Positions 17,902 through 27,011 of a stretch of DNA of 64,000 nucleotides are shown in pieces. Positions within the stretch are counted from its first letter, which is position 1, and every line of letters begins with the position of its first letter. Under the pieces are notes generated by a model, which was not told where the DNA came from, searched no databases, and saw only the letters and a program-made list of their open reading frames with translations. The stretch comes from Chitinophagales bacterium. Lineage in GTDB: Bacteria > Bacteroidota > Bacteroidia > Chitinophagales > JADIYW01. Position numbers and translations under genes: made by a program. The stretch spans positions 1-64,000 of the forward strand of contig JACJXS010000016.1 of the NCBI GenBank assembly GCA_020636545.1. The letters run 5' to 3'.

Positions 17902-18624
17902 TTATCTAACTTGTTGATATTTGTATGAAATATTATCTAAAAATTCTTTTAATTTTTGATTCATTTTACTAAAATCTTGATGTCTAATTACATCAGGTTT
18001 TTGTACAAATACATGTTTAGTATTATTCTGTAAGAAATCTTCTTCTTCATTTATAAGTAAATCAACAACTTCTGGAGTAAATTCCATGTGGCATTGAAAA
18101 CCATAAACAAAATCTGAATAACAAATTATTTGCCTAGGGCAACCAATACTTTGTGCTAAAATCTTACAATCTTTAGTTAATCCAGGCATGTCATTGTGCC
18201 AATGACCGACTGGCAAATTTGTTCCAAAGTGTTTAATATTATTATCTTTTAATCCATCTACAGTGAGTTGAATAGGCCAAACGCCTATTTCTTTTTCAGG
18301 GCTATGTTCATATTTTGCACCTAAAGCCTCTCCAATGAGTTGAGCGCCCAAACAAACTCCAATAACTATTTTTTTATTTTGAATGCATTTTTGTATTAAT
18401 GCTATTTCAGCTTTTGCATTAAAGTGAGGACATTGCTCTATACTTGTATCAGGGCTTTGAGGTCCGCCCATTACAATTAGTATATCAATATTATCGGCAG
18501 ATTGAGGTAATGGGTCATCTATAAATACTCTTGAAAATGAACTAGTAAAATTCTTTTCCTCAATCCAACTTAAAAATGCACCAGGTGCTTCATATACCTC
18601 ATGTTGAATAATGTGAACATTCAT
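17902..18624 (-). CDS. Class I glutamine amidotransferase-like protein
   Basis: 240 aa. GATase class I triad: nucleophile C91 in IGVCLGAQLIGEALGA, and H179 and E181 in YGFQCHMEFTPE. VMGGPQSPDT (about 51-60) supplies the oxyanion loop. It resembles the GMP synthase glutaminase domain but has no synthase partner domain or neighbour, so it is one of the stand-alone GuaA-like amidotransferases. Some relatives are gamma-glutamyl hydrolases or peptidases. Substrate unknown. Flanked by terminators on both sides. Confidence 0.88.
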   Translation of the reverse strand: MNVHIIQHEVYEAPGAFLSWIEEKNFTSSFSRVFIDDPLPQSADNIDILIVMGGPQSPDTSIEQCPHFNAKAEIALIQKCIQNKKIVIGVCLGAQLIGEALGAKYEHSPEKEIGVWPIQLTVDGLKDNNIKHFGTNLPVGHWHNDMPGLTKDCKILAQSIGCPRQIICYSDFVYGFQCHMEFTPEVVDLLINEEEDFLQNNTKHVFVQKPDVIRHQDFSKMNQKLKEFLDNISYKYQQVR

Positions 18625-18687
18625 ACTTTATTTTTGGTAAAAGTAAATATTGTTATCTAAAAACTAAGTAAGTTGTTTTATATTTTA

Positions 18688-18725
18688 AATAAATAAGTCC
18701 TTGAAAAACCAAGGACTTATTTATT
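18688..18725. terminator. Strong terminator-like palindrome
   Basis: A perfect 16-bp stem (18688-18703 with 18710-18725) around a 6-nt loop, with A/T-rich flanks on both sides. It lies 20 bp beyond the SDR gene stop at 18745 on the minus strand. Confidence 0.8.
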
Positions 18726-18744
18726 ACTATTTATAATAAAAACA

Positions 18745-19563
18745 CTACTGTAATGCTTGTTTACCTAGTAAATCAAAAATTTTAGAATAGCTGGTCGGTA
18801 ATACTTTAGTAACCACATCAGTTACATAAGTTTCAAAACCAATCATGATTTTTTCTTGTTTTTTCTCTATACCTCGAATGATAACTTGAGCCGCTTTTTC
18901 AGGTGTATGAATTAATGCTTTATTAAAATTTTTCAATACTTTTTTAGCTTGTTCTTGATCTTCACTTTCAGAAATTCTTGCGTTGTTTGCAATATTAGTT
19001 TTAATACCGCCTGGATGTACTGTATGAACTGATACATTGGTATCTAATAATTCCATTCTTAAAGATTCCGTTAAGCCTCTTACTGCAAATTTTGAAGAAC
19101 AATAAGGCACTTGTTCGCCAATGCCTGCTAATCCAAATAAGCTAGAAATATTTACAACTGCAGCTTCTGGTTGTTTTAATAAAGAAGGTAAAAATTCTTT
19201 TGTACCATAAACAACTCCCCAAAAATTAATACCCATCAACCATTCAAATTCTTCATAAGTTGTATCATTTAATTTTGTTTTACCTAAAGCAACACCAGCA
19301 TTATTGATAACAACATCAACTCTACCAAATTCATCTAATACATTTTTTGCAAACTTTTGAAATTCTGCTTTTTTTGCAACATTAAAAATTTCAGAATAAA
19401 CTTTTGTATTATTACATAATTGAACGGTTTCTGCGAGTCCTTCTTTGTTTAAATCAGATATTGCTAAGTAAGCACCTTTTTTTGCAAAATTTTGTGCTAA
19501 AGCTCTTCCAATTCCAGAGCCAGCTCCTGTTATTACCACCACTTTTTTATTGAATGATTTCAT
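18745..19563 (-). CDS. Short-chain dehydrogenase/reductase
   Basis: 272 aa classical SDR. NAD(P) motif TGAGSGIG (12-19), NNAG (87-90), catalytic serine around 141, and Y154/K158 in YCSSK. The C-terminal region with AAQVIIRGIEKKQEKIMIG resembles acetoin dehydrogenase-like or DltE-type SDRs that often act on fatty or lipid substrates. Single gene closed by a strong terminator. Substrate not determined. Confidence 0.9.
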   Translation of the reverse strand: MKSFNKKVVVITGAGSGIGRALAQNFAKKGAYLAISDLNKEGLAETVQLCNNTKVYSEIFNVAKKAEFQKFAKNVLDEFGRVDVVINNAGVALGKTKLNDTTYEEFEWLMGINFWGVVYGTKEFLPSLLKQPEAAVVNISSLFGLAGIGEQVPYCSSKFAVRGLTESLRMELLDTNVSVHTVHPGGIKTNIANNARISESEDQEQAKKVLKNFNKALIHTPEKAAQVIIRGIEKKQEKIMIGFETYVTDVVTKVLPTSYSKIFDLLGKQALQ

Positions 19564-19643
19564 CTTTTATTTTTTATTGTTTTAAAAATAGAGAATAGAG
19601 AACACAATAGTGTTTAACAATGGTTAATAAAGTATAGAGTCAA

Positions 19644-20987
19644 TTATTTCGAGTAAATCCAAGTCGTAGGATTTAACTTCTCTGAACCTTTCCAAACCTC
19701 AAAATGTACTTCTGTTACATTATCTATGTCAGAATATACTGTACCGATGAGTTGTTTTGTATTTACTTTTTGTCCCTTGCTTACATTTACATTGCCTAAT
19801 TTTGAATAGACTGTAAAATATTCACCATGACTAATAATTACCGCATTTTGAAAAACTGGATTGTCAATTATACCAACAACAGTACCTTCAAATATACAAC
19901 GAACACCAGAACTTGGATCTGTCTTTATATCAATGCCATTATTCTCAATCAATACACCTGGCAAATCTGGGTGATTGTATTTGCCAAAATATTTAGTAAT
20001 AAATCCTTTTTCAACTGGCCAAGGTAATTTTCCCTTATTGCCATAAAAACTACTTGTCAATTTTTCATATTCTGGTGTATAGGTTGGTTTTACTGGTGTT
20101 GTTGTAGTACTTGTTGTTGTTTTAGTTGTCGTAGTAGTTGTTTTGGTAGAAGTACTTGTTTTCTCCTTTTCAGCAGCTTTCTTTGCGGCAAGTTCTGCTG
20201 CTTTTTTAGTTGCCGCTTCAGTAGCAGCTTTTTGTGCGGCTAATAAGGCAGCTTTTTTGGCTGCTTCAATTTCTTTTTTAATGATTGCAGCAATTTGATT
20301 GTCTAGTTTTTTGGCTTCTAATTGTTTTTTAGAAAGCGTGGATTGTAATTTCGCCTCCTCACTTTTTAATGTAGCAACAATTTTATTTTTTTCTTGTTGC
20401 GTTTTTCCTAACTCTTGTTTTTCACTCATTTGTTGATTAAGTACCGTTTGTTTCTCTGCTTTCTTTTGGTTGATAACAACGATATCTTTTTGAATTTCTT
20501 TAGATTTTTGAAGAATCTCCTCAGCTTGTTTCTCTCGATGTATGGCATACCTTCTCAAGTAATTTACTCTACGTAAAGATTCAGAAAATGATTTGGCATT
20601 TAGGATAAACAAAACTTTATCAGTAAACTTATTGTATTTATAAGTATTGATAATAGCTTGTTCGTATTCTTTTTTTAGCTGATTGAGTTCCTCGGTTTTA
20701 GTTTTTATTACCTCTTTTGATTGGATAATTTGATTGTCAAATAAATGAACCTGAGATTGTGAATTTTGTATCAGTTTTTGCTGTAAATTAATTTGTTGGT
20801 TGATAGCATTCAAATCATTGATAGATGCTTGCTTATCTGATTTTTTAGTTTTTAATAAATCTTGGGTGTATTTAATATCCTTTAGTAATTGCTCTCTTTT
20901 TTTTTGTAATTGCTCTTTATTGGTTTGAGCATTAATACTAAATATATTAATCAAAAGGAAACTTAGTATAATTAGAATTCTACTCAT
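19644..20987 (-). CDS. EnvC-like murein hydrolase activator with degenerate M23 domain
   Basis: 447 aa. Signal peptide (1-20), long coiled coil with an Ala/Lys-rich part (about 22-270), a Thr-rich linker (about 273-297), then an M23-fold domain (about 320-445). Key M23 zinc ligands are altered: the HxxxD motif reads NNGIDI, and the later HxH reads VYSKL. Only the terminal HFEVW is kept. It is therefore probably not a peptidase. By analogy with EnvC/NlpD it may activate amidases that split daughter-cell walls. It overlaps the DUF4292 gene by 8 bp and ends the envelope operon. Confidence 0.85.
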   Translation of the reverse strand: MSRILIILSFLLINIFSINAQTNKEQLQKKREQLLKDIKYTQDLLKTKKSDKQASINDLNAINQQINLQQKLIQNSQSQVHLFDNQIIQSKEVIKTKTEELNQLKKEYEQAIINTYKYNKFTDKVLFILNAKSFSESLRRVNYLRRYAIHREKQAEEILQKSKEIQKDIVVINQKKAEKQTVLNQQMSEKQELGKTQQEKNKIVATLKSEEAKLQSTLSKKQLEAKKLDNQIAAIIKKEIEAAKKAALLAAQKAATEAATKKAAELAAKKAAEKEKTSTSTKTTTTTTKTTTSTTTTPVKPTYTPEYEKLTSSFYGNKGKLPWPVEKGFITKYFGKYNHPDLPGVLIENNGIDIKTDPSSGVRCIFEGTVVGIIDNPVFQNAVIISHGEYFTVYSKLGNVNVSKGQKVNTKQLIGTVYSDIDNVTEVHFEVWKGSEKLNPTTWIYSK

Positions 20988-21801
20988 TTTTATATTTAGG
21001 ATTGATTTGAAATGGGAAAGTTAAATCTTTGGATATATCTAAATCACCAAAATCCATAGACATTTCAAAGTTTTTTGTACCGTTTACAATTTTTATATTT
21101 CTTGTTTTTGGAAAATATTTTCCACCTAAAAGAATATAATCTGTATAATCAGAATTTAAAGTTTGGTTCTTTAATTTATCTGTGATGAAAATATTAGTTA
21201 TTCTATTTTGTTTGTCTAGCTTGATGATGGTTGCAAATCGGTCGTCATAAGATTTTAATAGATTCTCTTTATCGCCTTTTACCAATTCTAATTTATCTTT
21301 ATTGATTAATATGGGTTGTGCCAAAAATAGCTTTTCAATGTCATTGTACGTTAAATTTACATAAGCCTTTGATTGAATATAACTTATAGGTTTTAAGATA
21401 TTACGACTATTTAATCGGTCAATTATTTTAATACTATCCTTGTTGATTAAAACCCTTGCACCTTCAATTCCAATAATTGACATAGACATCCAAATTTTAT
21501 TGTATTTGTGCCATCGTAATTGTGTGGTAAAAGATTGTGTTTTATCATCAATAGTTGCCTTTGTTTTTACTTTAGAATAAAAAGTAGTAAATTTTAATTC
21601 ATTTGCAGCAATTTGATTTAAGATGTTTTGTATCTCTGGGTCTTTTACAGATGGAATTTTTGGAATTTCAGGTGTCTTAATGGTATCAACAACCGTTGTT
21701 ATCGTGTCGTCTTTCTTTTTTTTGCTTTTCTTAGCCTTTTTTGTAGGACTACAGGCTACAATAATAATTACAGCAAACAAAAATATACTCAGCTTTCTCA
21801 C
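20980..21801 (-). CDS. DUF4292 lipoprotein
   Basis: 273 aa. Lipoprotein signal with the cysteine in IIVACSPTKKAKK (C17), then a Lys-rich linker. The rest fits DUF4292, an outer-membrane-lipoprotein-like fold (LolA/LolB resemblance is inferred): WHKYNKIWMSMSIIGIEGARVLI followed by DRLNSRNILKP. It overlaps both neighbours (4 bp with the TPR gene, 8 bp with the EnvC-like gene), so production is coupled. Function unknown, presumably in the envelope. Confidence 0.85.
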   Translation of the reverse strand: MRKLSIFLFAVIIIVACSPTKKAKKSKKKKDDTITTVVDTIKTPEIPKIPSVKDPEIQNILNQIAANELKFTTFYSKVKTKATIDDKTQSFTTQLRWHKYNKIWMSMSIIGIEGARVLINKDSIKIIDRLNSRNILKPISYIQSKAYVNLTYNDIEKLFLAQPILINKDKLELVKGDKENLLKSYDDRFATIIKLDKQNRITNIFITDKLKNQTLNSDYTDYILLGGKYFPKTRNIKIVNGTKNFEMSMDFGDLDISKDLTFPFQINPKYKNE

Positions 21802-23567
21802 TTATATTTATTGATTTTATTTTTAATAACTTCTTTGTCTCCACCCAATTCAATTGCCTTATTCCATTGAATAATAGCATCATCTTTACGACCATTTTCT
21901 ATAAGTATATCGCCATAATGTTCTATTAATTCCGAACGCTGATTTGCACCAGGTAACTTCAACGCATCTTCTATCCAAATTAAAGCTTCTTTATAATTCT
22001 TCATCTTATACATTATCCAAGCATAAGTATCCATAAAAGCAGAATTGTCATCTTCCAATAAGTTGGCTTTCTTACTCATTCGTTCTGCCATAACTAAATT
22101 AACATCTCGTTCGCTTAAATAATAGGCATAATTATTAAGTGTATTGGAATTATTTGGGTCAATTTCCAAGGCAGCATTATAAGCACTGTCCATTGAAGTA
22201 TAATCTTTTAGTTCATAGGAAATATCGCCTAATACTATTAGAGATTGTAGTTTTAATTGACTATTATAAACAGAAAGACCACTTTTTTGAATATTTTGTA
22301 ATCCTTTTTTTATTGATATTGCTGCTTCTTGATTTTGTTTTTTCTGTTGATGTGCAATCGCATTGTAGAAGTAAGCGAAAGCATCATCAGGAGCAACTTT
22401 TATGGCTCTTTCAGTAACATCAATCAGCGTATCCATTTTTTGTAATTCTGATGCAAGAATATAGGTATGTATCCATATTGTTCCGGGTAAAGAATCTGCA
22501 TGTTGATGAACTAATTTTATATATTCATTTAGAGCTTCTTCTTTTTTATCCATATTATACAAAACATCAGCTTTGGCAGCTATTGCTTTCATATTATTTG
22601 GGTAATTTTTATTTATAAGGCTGACGATTTTTAATAAAGATTCATCATAAGTAGAATCACTTCCCATTTTTTCTACCATAGGAATAATGGCCATTATTTT
22701 TGAATCAATATCAATTTTTGGATTATTAAACAATTGATTTAGATATTCTTGTTGTTTAGTAGTATTATTTTCTTTTCTGTATAATTCTGCTAAACCCAAT
22801 AATGCATCGGCACTTTCAGGATGAGTTTTTAATAAATTTTCATAAGTGCTAATTGCTTTTAGTGGCAAATTATTTGTAGCGTATATTTCAGCCTTATTCA
22901 AATAATACATTTCTTCTCTTGGAAATAATGCAATCAGTTTATCAATATCTTTAACAGCATCTTCTACTTTATTTTGTTGTATCCAAAGCGGTTGTTTTAG
23001 CATAATTAAATCTTCGTTTACACCTACTTTAGTTTCTAGTAAGTTCAATACATTTATTGCCTCATCGTTCTTTTTGGCTTGAGATAGCATATACGCCCAA
23101 TCATAATAATAATCGTATTCTTTGGGTTTTAGCTTTATCAAAGATTCATAAGTTTTAGAAGCTTCCGCATACATTCCTGCCTCGCCTAAAGCTTCTGCTA
23201 AATAAATATAATAATATTCGTTGTTTGGATTGATTTTTATGGCTTTCTGACTATTAAAAACAGTTTGTTGTAAATCGCCAATTGAATAATATAATTTGGC
23301 TAATTCGTAATAAGCAACATCATTATTGGCATCAAGTCTAATCACTTCATTGTATTTGGCTATCGCATCTTTCTTATTGCCCAACAAGTCAGCTTGAATA
23401 CCCTCAATAAATATGGACTGAATAGCTAATATTTCTTTTGTTGTTTTAGGTACAAGAACTTCATTCGTGCCTTTTTTGTTCTTCGCTTTTTTTCCTTTTG
23501 AAAATGCTAATGGATGATTTGCGAATGCAAATACAAAAAAACATAGATATAATGCCAATTTATTCAT
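21798..23567 (-). CDS. TPR-repeat exported protein
   Basis: 589 aa. N-terminal signal peptide (LYLCFFVFAFANHPLAFS), then about a dozen tetratricopeptide repeats through most of the length, e.g. NNDVAYYELAKLYYSIGDLQ and NSNTLNNYAYYLSERDVN. A Lys-rich segment follows the signal. It starts 3 bp after the nucleotidyltransferase stop and overlaps the DUF4292 gene. In Bacteroidota this order (nucleotidyltransferase, TPR, DUF4292, M23-like) recurs, suggesting a common envelope task. No catalytic motif. Confidence 0.88.
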   Translation of the reverse strand: MNKLALYLCFFVFAFANHPLAFSKGKKAKNKKGTNEVLVPKTTKEILAIQSIFIEGIQADLLGNKKDAIAKYNEVIRLDANNDVAYYELAKLYYSIGDLQQTVFNSQKAIKINPNNEYYYIYLAEALGEAGMYAEASKTYESLIKLKPKEYDYYYDWAYMLSQAKKNDEAINVLNLLETKVGVNEDLIMLKQPLWIQQNKVEDAVKDIDKLIALFPREEMYYLNKAEIYATNNLPLKAISTYENLLKTHPESADALLGLAELYRKENNTTKQQEYLNQLFNNPKIDIDSKIMAIIPMVEKMGSDSTYDESLLKIVSLINKNYPNNMKAIAAKADVLYNMDKKEEALNEYIKLVHQHADSLPGTIWIHTYILASELQKMDTLIDVTERAIKVAPDDAFAYFYNAIAHQQKKQNQEAAISIKKGLQNIQKSGLSVYNSQLKLQSLIVLGDISYELKDYTSMDSAYNAALEIDPNNSNTLNNYAYYLSERDVNLVMAERMSKKANLLEDDNSAFMDTYAWIMYKMKNYKEALIWIEDALKLPGANQRSELIEHYGDILIENGRKDDAIIQWNKAIELGGDKEVIKNKINKYK

Positions 23568-23570
23568 AGA

Positions 23571-24572
23571 CTAATTTGAAGTAGAAAAATCTCCAATACT
23601 TAGATTTTCTATATTTCCAGAAAGTGCAGTTGAGCTACCTATCATTGAGTTTTCGATTATCTTATTTTGGATATTTGATTTATTTTGAATAATACTATTT
23701 TTTATAATAGCGTTGGAAATTTTACTATCATCACCAATGCTTACATGAGGACCAATAATTGTATGCTCTAAAGTAACATTTTTACCAATATAACTTGGCT
23801 GTATAATTAATGAATTAACATTATTTAATCCAATAGGTGCTGTAATTTCTGCTTTTTTAATTTCTAATATCCGTTGATTGGTATAAACCGTTGCGTCTTT
23901 ATTACCACAATCCAACCATTCCTCTACTTTGCCAGGATAAAATGCTTTGTTTTTATTTTTCATATTTTCCATAGCATTGGTCAGTTGAAATTCTCCTTTT
24001 TCTGTAATATTATTGTCTATTAAATATTGCAATTCAGCTCTTAGATTAACACCATCTTTGAAATAATAAATTCCTATAATCGCAAGGTCAGAAACAAACT
24101 CTTGTGGTTTTTCTACAAAATCTGTAATTCGAGAGTTTGCATCCATTTTCACAACACCATAGGCACGTGGGTCAGCAACTTGCTGTACAAAAATAACACC
24201 ATCATGTTCTGCATTGAGTTGTTGTGTGGATTTGAATAAAGTATCGGCAAAAGCAACAACAACTTTTCCATCAAGTAATTCTTTAGCACACAAAATAGCA
24301 TGTGCCGTTCCTAAAGCTTGTTCTTGATGAAAAATAACACCTTCAGCTCCTAATCGTTCTGCAACTTTCAATAAATTTTGCTCTACCTCTGCTCCAAAAT
24401 CTCCAATAACAAATCCAATTTTATCTACTTTTTCTGGACAAAGTGCTATAATATCTTCTGCCAACCATTCTACGATAGGTTTTCCAGCAACTGGAACTAA
24501 AGGTTTGGGCGTAACTAATGTATGTGGACGTAAACGTGTTCCTCTACCCGCCATTGGAATAATAATGTTCAT
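23571..24572 (-). CDS. Sugar-phosphate nucleotidyltransferase
   Basis: 333 aa. N-terminal NTP-transferase domain with the signature MAGRGTRLRPHTLVTPKPL (7-25), FVEKPQEF and GEFQLTNAME. The C-terminal about 80 residues are a left-handed beta-helix with isoleucine-rich hexapeptides (PSYIGKNVTLEHTIIGPHVS). Family: glucose-1-phosphate thymidylyl/uridylyltransferase-like. The second-domain acyltransferase activity of GlmU is not evident. First gene of the four-gene envelope operon, so an activated sugar for the envelope is a reasonable guess. Confidence 0.88.
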   Translation of the reverse strand: MNIIIPMAGRGTRLRPHTLVTPKPLVPVAGKPIVEWLAEDIIALCPEKVDKIGFVIGDFGAEVEQNLLKVAERLGAEGVIFHQEQALGTAHAILCAKELLDGKVVVAFADTLFKSTQQLNAEHDGVIFVQQVADPRAYGVVKMDANSRITDFVEKPQEFVSDLAIIGIYYFKDGVNLRAELQYLIDNNITEKGEFQLTNAMENMKNKNKAFYPGKVEEWLDCGNKDATVYTNQRILEIKKAEITAPIGLNNVNSLIIQPSYIGKNVTLEHTIIGPHVSIGDDSKISNAIIKNSIIQNKSNIQNKIIENSMIGSSTALSGNIENLSIGDFSTSN

Positions 24573-24591
24573 CGATTTCTAATTTTTATGT

Positions 24592-25584
24592 TTATATTTT
24601 TACAATAATTTTGCCAAACTGTTCTCCATTTTTCATCCTATCAAATGCACCTACTGCATTATCTAAAGAGAAACTTGTATCTATAATAGGTTGTATTTTA
24701 TATTGCTCCACAAAGCCTACCATATTTACAAAATCTTGGTCGCTACCCATTGTTGAACCTAAAATTTGTAAATGATTCCAAAATATATTTCTCATATTCA
24801 AATCTTTTGGCAATCCTCTTGTCGCTCCATAAAAAGCAAAACTACCTGTAGGTTTTAATAAGGAAAGTAATAAGTTCATTCCATCACCACAGGCAGAATC
24901 TATAATAGCATCAAAACCTCCTATTTCTTTTGCCATAGATTTCAAAGCAACTTCATCTTTATAACTGCAACCGCCTTTTGCTCCTAGTGTTTTGCACTTT
25001 TCAATCACATCTGCTTTGCTTGATGTTGCATACACATTTGCACCAGCAGCAACAGAAAATAAAAATGCAAACTGAGCAACACCTCCACCAACGCCTGAAA
25101 TCAAAATATTTTGATGTGGCTTTACTTTAGCTTTATTGAAAGTAACATTAAATGCAGTTACACCGCCTAAAGGTAATGCTGCACTTTGCTCTAAATTTAA
25201 GTGATGTGGAATTTGTCTTAGTCTATCTATATCCACTACAACATACTCAGCCAGAGTTCCTTGTGATGGCATTCCCAAAATATTATAGGTTTTGGCTTGA
25301 GCTTTTGGATTGTCTCCCCAACCTTGATTGGGATTTATAATAACTTCCTTTCCAACCCAATTGCTATCACTTTCATTTGATACACTTTCTACAATACCAC
25401 TACCATCTGAACCTAAAATACTTGGAATTTGTATTTTAGCATATTGACCTTGCCTAATCCACTCATCTCTATGATTTAATGCTGCAAAGCTAATCTTTAC
25501 TAAAGCTTGATTTGCTCCAAGTTGAGGTTTTTCTACCGTTTCTACCTGTAATTGTCCGTTTTCTCGTAATACAAGTGCTTTCAT
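24592..25584 (-). CDS. Zinc-type alcohol dehydrogenase / quinone oxidoreductase family protein
   Basis: 330 aa MDR-superfamily enzyme. GroES-like N-terminal domain (ALNHRDEWIRQGQY, LGSDGSGIVE), then a Rossmann domain with ISGVGGGVAQFAFLFSVAAGA (about 155-175). The structural-zinc cysteine cluster of classical alcohol dehydrogenases is absent, which favours an NADPH-dependent quinone oxidoreductase or enoyl reductase role. Separated by 19 bp from the nucleotidyltransferase on the same strand, so read-through is possible. Confidence 0.88.
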   Translation of the reverse strand: MKALVLRENGQLQVETVEKPQLGANQALVKISFAALNHRDEWIRQGQYAKIQIPSILGSDGSGIVESVSNESDSNWVGKEVIINPNQGWGDNPKAQAKTYNILGMPSQGTLAEYVVVDIDRLRQIPHHLNLEQSAALPLGGVTAFNVTFNKAKVKPHQNILISGVGGGVAQFAFLFSVAAGANVYATSSKADVIEKCKTLGAKGGCSYKDEVALKSMAKEIGGFDAIIDSACGDGMNLLLSLLKPTGSFAFYGATRGLPKDLNMRNIFWNHLQILGSTMGSDQDFVNMVGFVEQYKIQPIIDTSFSLDNAVGAFDRMKNGEQFGKIIVKI

Positions 25585-25762
25585 ATCTGATAATACTTTG
25601 GCATAAATATAATGGTTTATTATTAAAAACTAAAAAAGTAAAAGTAGCACTTTGTTTTTTTGACAAAATTTCACTAAGTGGTATAAAATATAGTAAACAT
25701 ATTGATATTTATTTTAGCCTAATGCACTCAACAATGTTTCTAACAACTCATAGAAATATTTA

Positions 25763-25770
25763 TATCTTTG
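25763..25770 (+). promoter_or_regulatory. Promoter -7 box for the fic gene
   Basis: TATCTTTG fits TAnnTTTG. It lies 16 bp before a possible ATT start (25786) and 55 bp before the TTG at 25825, which favours the earlier start. Confidence 0.5.
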
Positions 25771-25824
25771 TTTAAAATTTTATAAATTATCAAAACAGAC
25801 GAACTGCAAATAATCTCAACTGAT

Positions 25825-26601
25825 TTGCTTGCTTCTTATTTAAAGCAAGTTCCAAAAGGTTTGCAAACGACTTTTGATACCTTAAAAGATGCTGAAATTT
25901 CTACGGATAATTTCAGTTTTTATACTTCGGTGTCATCTGTTTTTAGTAGTAAAATTGAAGGCGAAGACATTGAATTAGACAGCTATATTAAATATAAAAA
26001 ATTTGGAATTGAATTTTTGCCCAATTATACCAAAAAAATTGATGATTTGTATAATGCTTACACTTTTGCTAATACCAATGAACTCAATAAAAATAATATT
26101 TCAGAAGCACACAAATTATTGAGCAAGCATATTGTGAACAAAAATTGGCAGGGAAAATTTCGCATACATAATATGTATGTATCCACACCTGACGGTCGAA
26201 TTGAATATGTTGCAGCTTCTCCTTACGAAGTAGAAATCGATATGCAAAAACTTTATAATGATATTTCAATTTTACTTAAAATAAAAATGAGCTTTGAAGA
26301 AGTGCTTTTTTATGCTTCGTTTATACACTTAGTATTTGTTAAAATTCATCCTTGGAATGATGGCAACGGAAGAAGTGCGAGATTGATTGAGAAATGGTTT
26401 TTGGCTAAGAAATTAGGCAAAAAGGCATGGTTTATGCAAAGTGAGAAATTGTATTTTGAACAACATCAAACATACTATAAAAACATTCGTTTATTAGGTT
26501 TAGAATATTCCGAGTTAGATTATAATAAAGCATTACCTTTTTTATTGATGTTACCAACTTGTCTGTACAACAAAACAACCAAAAGTATTGTAAAAAAATA
26601 A
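25825..26601 (+). CDS. Fic-domain protein, class II
   Basis: 258 aa from the TTG at 25825. The open frame extends back to a stop at 25783, and ATT (25786) or ATC could be the true start, adding IIKTDELQIISTD. The Fic active site IHPWNDGNGRSARL has its histidine at about residue 175, matching HPFxxGNGR. The N-terminal SSKIEG fits the [ST]xxxE[GN] inhibitory helix that marks self-inhibited class II Fic proteins. By family it transfers AMP from ATP to a hydroxyl of a target protein; the target is unknown. No separate antitoxin gene is present. Confidence 0.88.
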   Translation: MLASYLKQVPKGLQTTFDTLKDAEISTDNFSFYTSVSSVFSSKIEGEDIELDSYIKYKKFGIEFLPNYTKKIDDLYNAYTFANTNELNKNNISEAHKLLSKHIVNKNWQGKFRIHNMYVSTPDGRIEYVAASPYEVEIDMQKLYNDISILLKIKMSFEEVLFYASFIHLVFVKIHPWNDGNGRSARLIEKWFLAKKLGKKAWFMQSEKLYFEQHQTYYKNIRLLGLEYSELDYNKALPFLLMLPTCLYNKTTKSIVKK

Positions 26602-26654
26602 ATAATAGTATTTAATGCTATTATTTTGTGTAAAATTGCCTTATCTTCTGTAAG

Positions 26655-26690
26655 GAGGCTGCCCTAAACTTTTCGGTCAGCCTCATTTTT
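26655..26690 (+). terminator. Intrinsic terminator after fic
   Basis: GAGGCTG and CAGCCTC form a 7-bp GC-rich stem extended by CC/GG pairs, followed by ATTTTTCC. Confidence 0.75.
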
Positions 26691-26813
26691 CCTTTTTTCT
26701 ATTTTCTCCGCTTAAAGTAGAGGACAATTGGTATATTTTTCTCTCGCTTACATTTTTTTGCAAAAAATTGAAAATCCTAATATTCTGAATTCTATAAACT
26801 GAAATAGTTTTTG

Positions 26814-26821
26814 TATTTTTG
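26814..26821 (+). promoter_or_regulatory. Promoter -7 box for the PIN toxin-antitoxin pair
   Basis: TATTTTTG fits TAnnTTTG, 40 bp before the antitoxin ATG at 26862. This argues against starting the antitoxin further upstream at 26811. Confidence 0.5.
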
Positions 26822-26861
26822 TAGGGAAGTATTAGGTTTTTTCTGTATAAAAATAAAGATT

Positions 26862-27011
26862 ATGAATAATATGACACAAACAAAAAAGAAAACAGAAAAA
26901 AAAGTTACTGTTAAATCGAAAAAGGAAATTAACAAAGCCATTTTGGAACTTTCCAAAAAAGTAAACCGAAATATGACCAAACGAATGTTTAAAGATTTGA
27001 TTGGTGTATGA
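26862..27011 (+). CDS. Small basic protein, putative antitoxin of a PIN-domain toxin
   Basis: 49 aa from the ATG at 26862 (MNNMTQTKKKTEKKV). An earlier TTG in frame would lie on top of the promoter box, so it is rejected. Rich in Lys and without recognisable DNA-binding fold. Its stop overlaps the PIN gene start by 4 bp (ATGA), the coupling typical of toxin-antitoxin pairs. The antitoxin role is inferred from position and size only. Confidence 0.6.
   Translation: MNNMTQTKKKTEKKVTVKSKKEINKAILELSKKVNRNMTKRMFKDLIGV

Noticed and set aside
22139..22417. Frame opposite the TPR gene
   Set aside because: No promoter, composition or family signal, and it lies fully inside a real gene.
26811..26861. 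N-terminal extension of the PIN antitoxin
   Set aside because: It would place the start on the TATTTTTG promoter box and adds unlikely residues.
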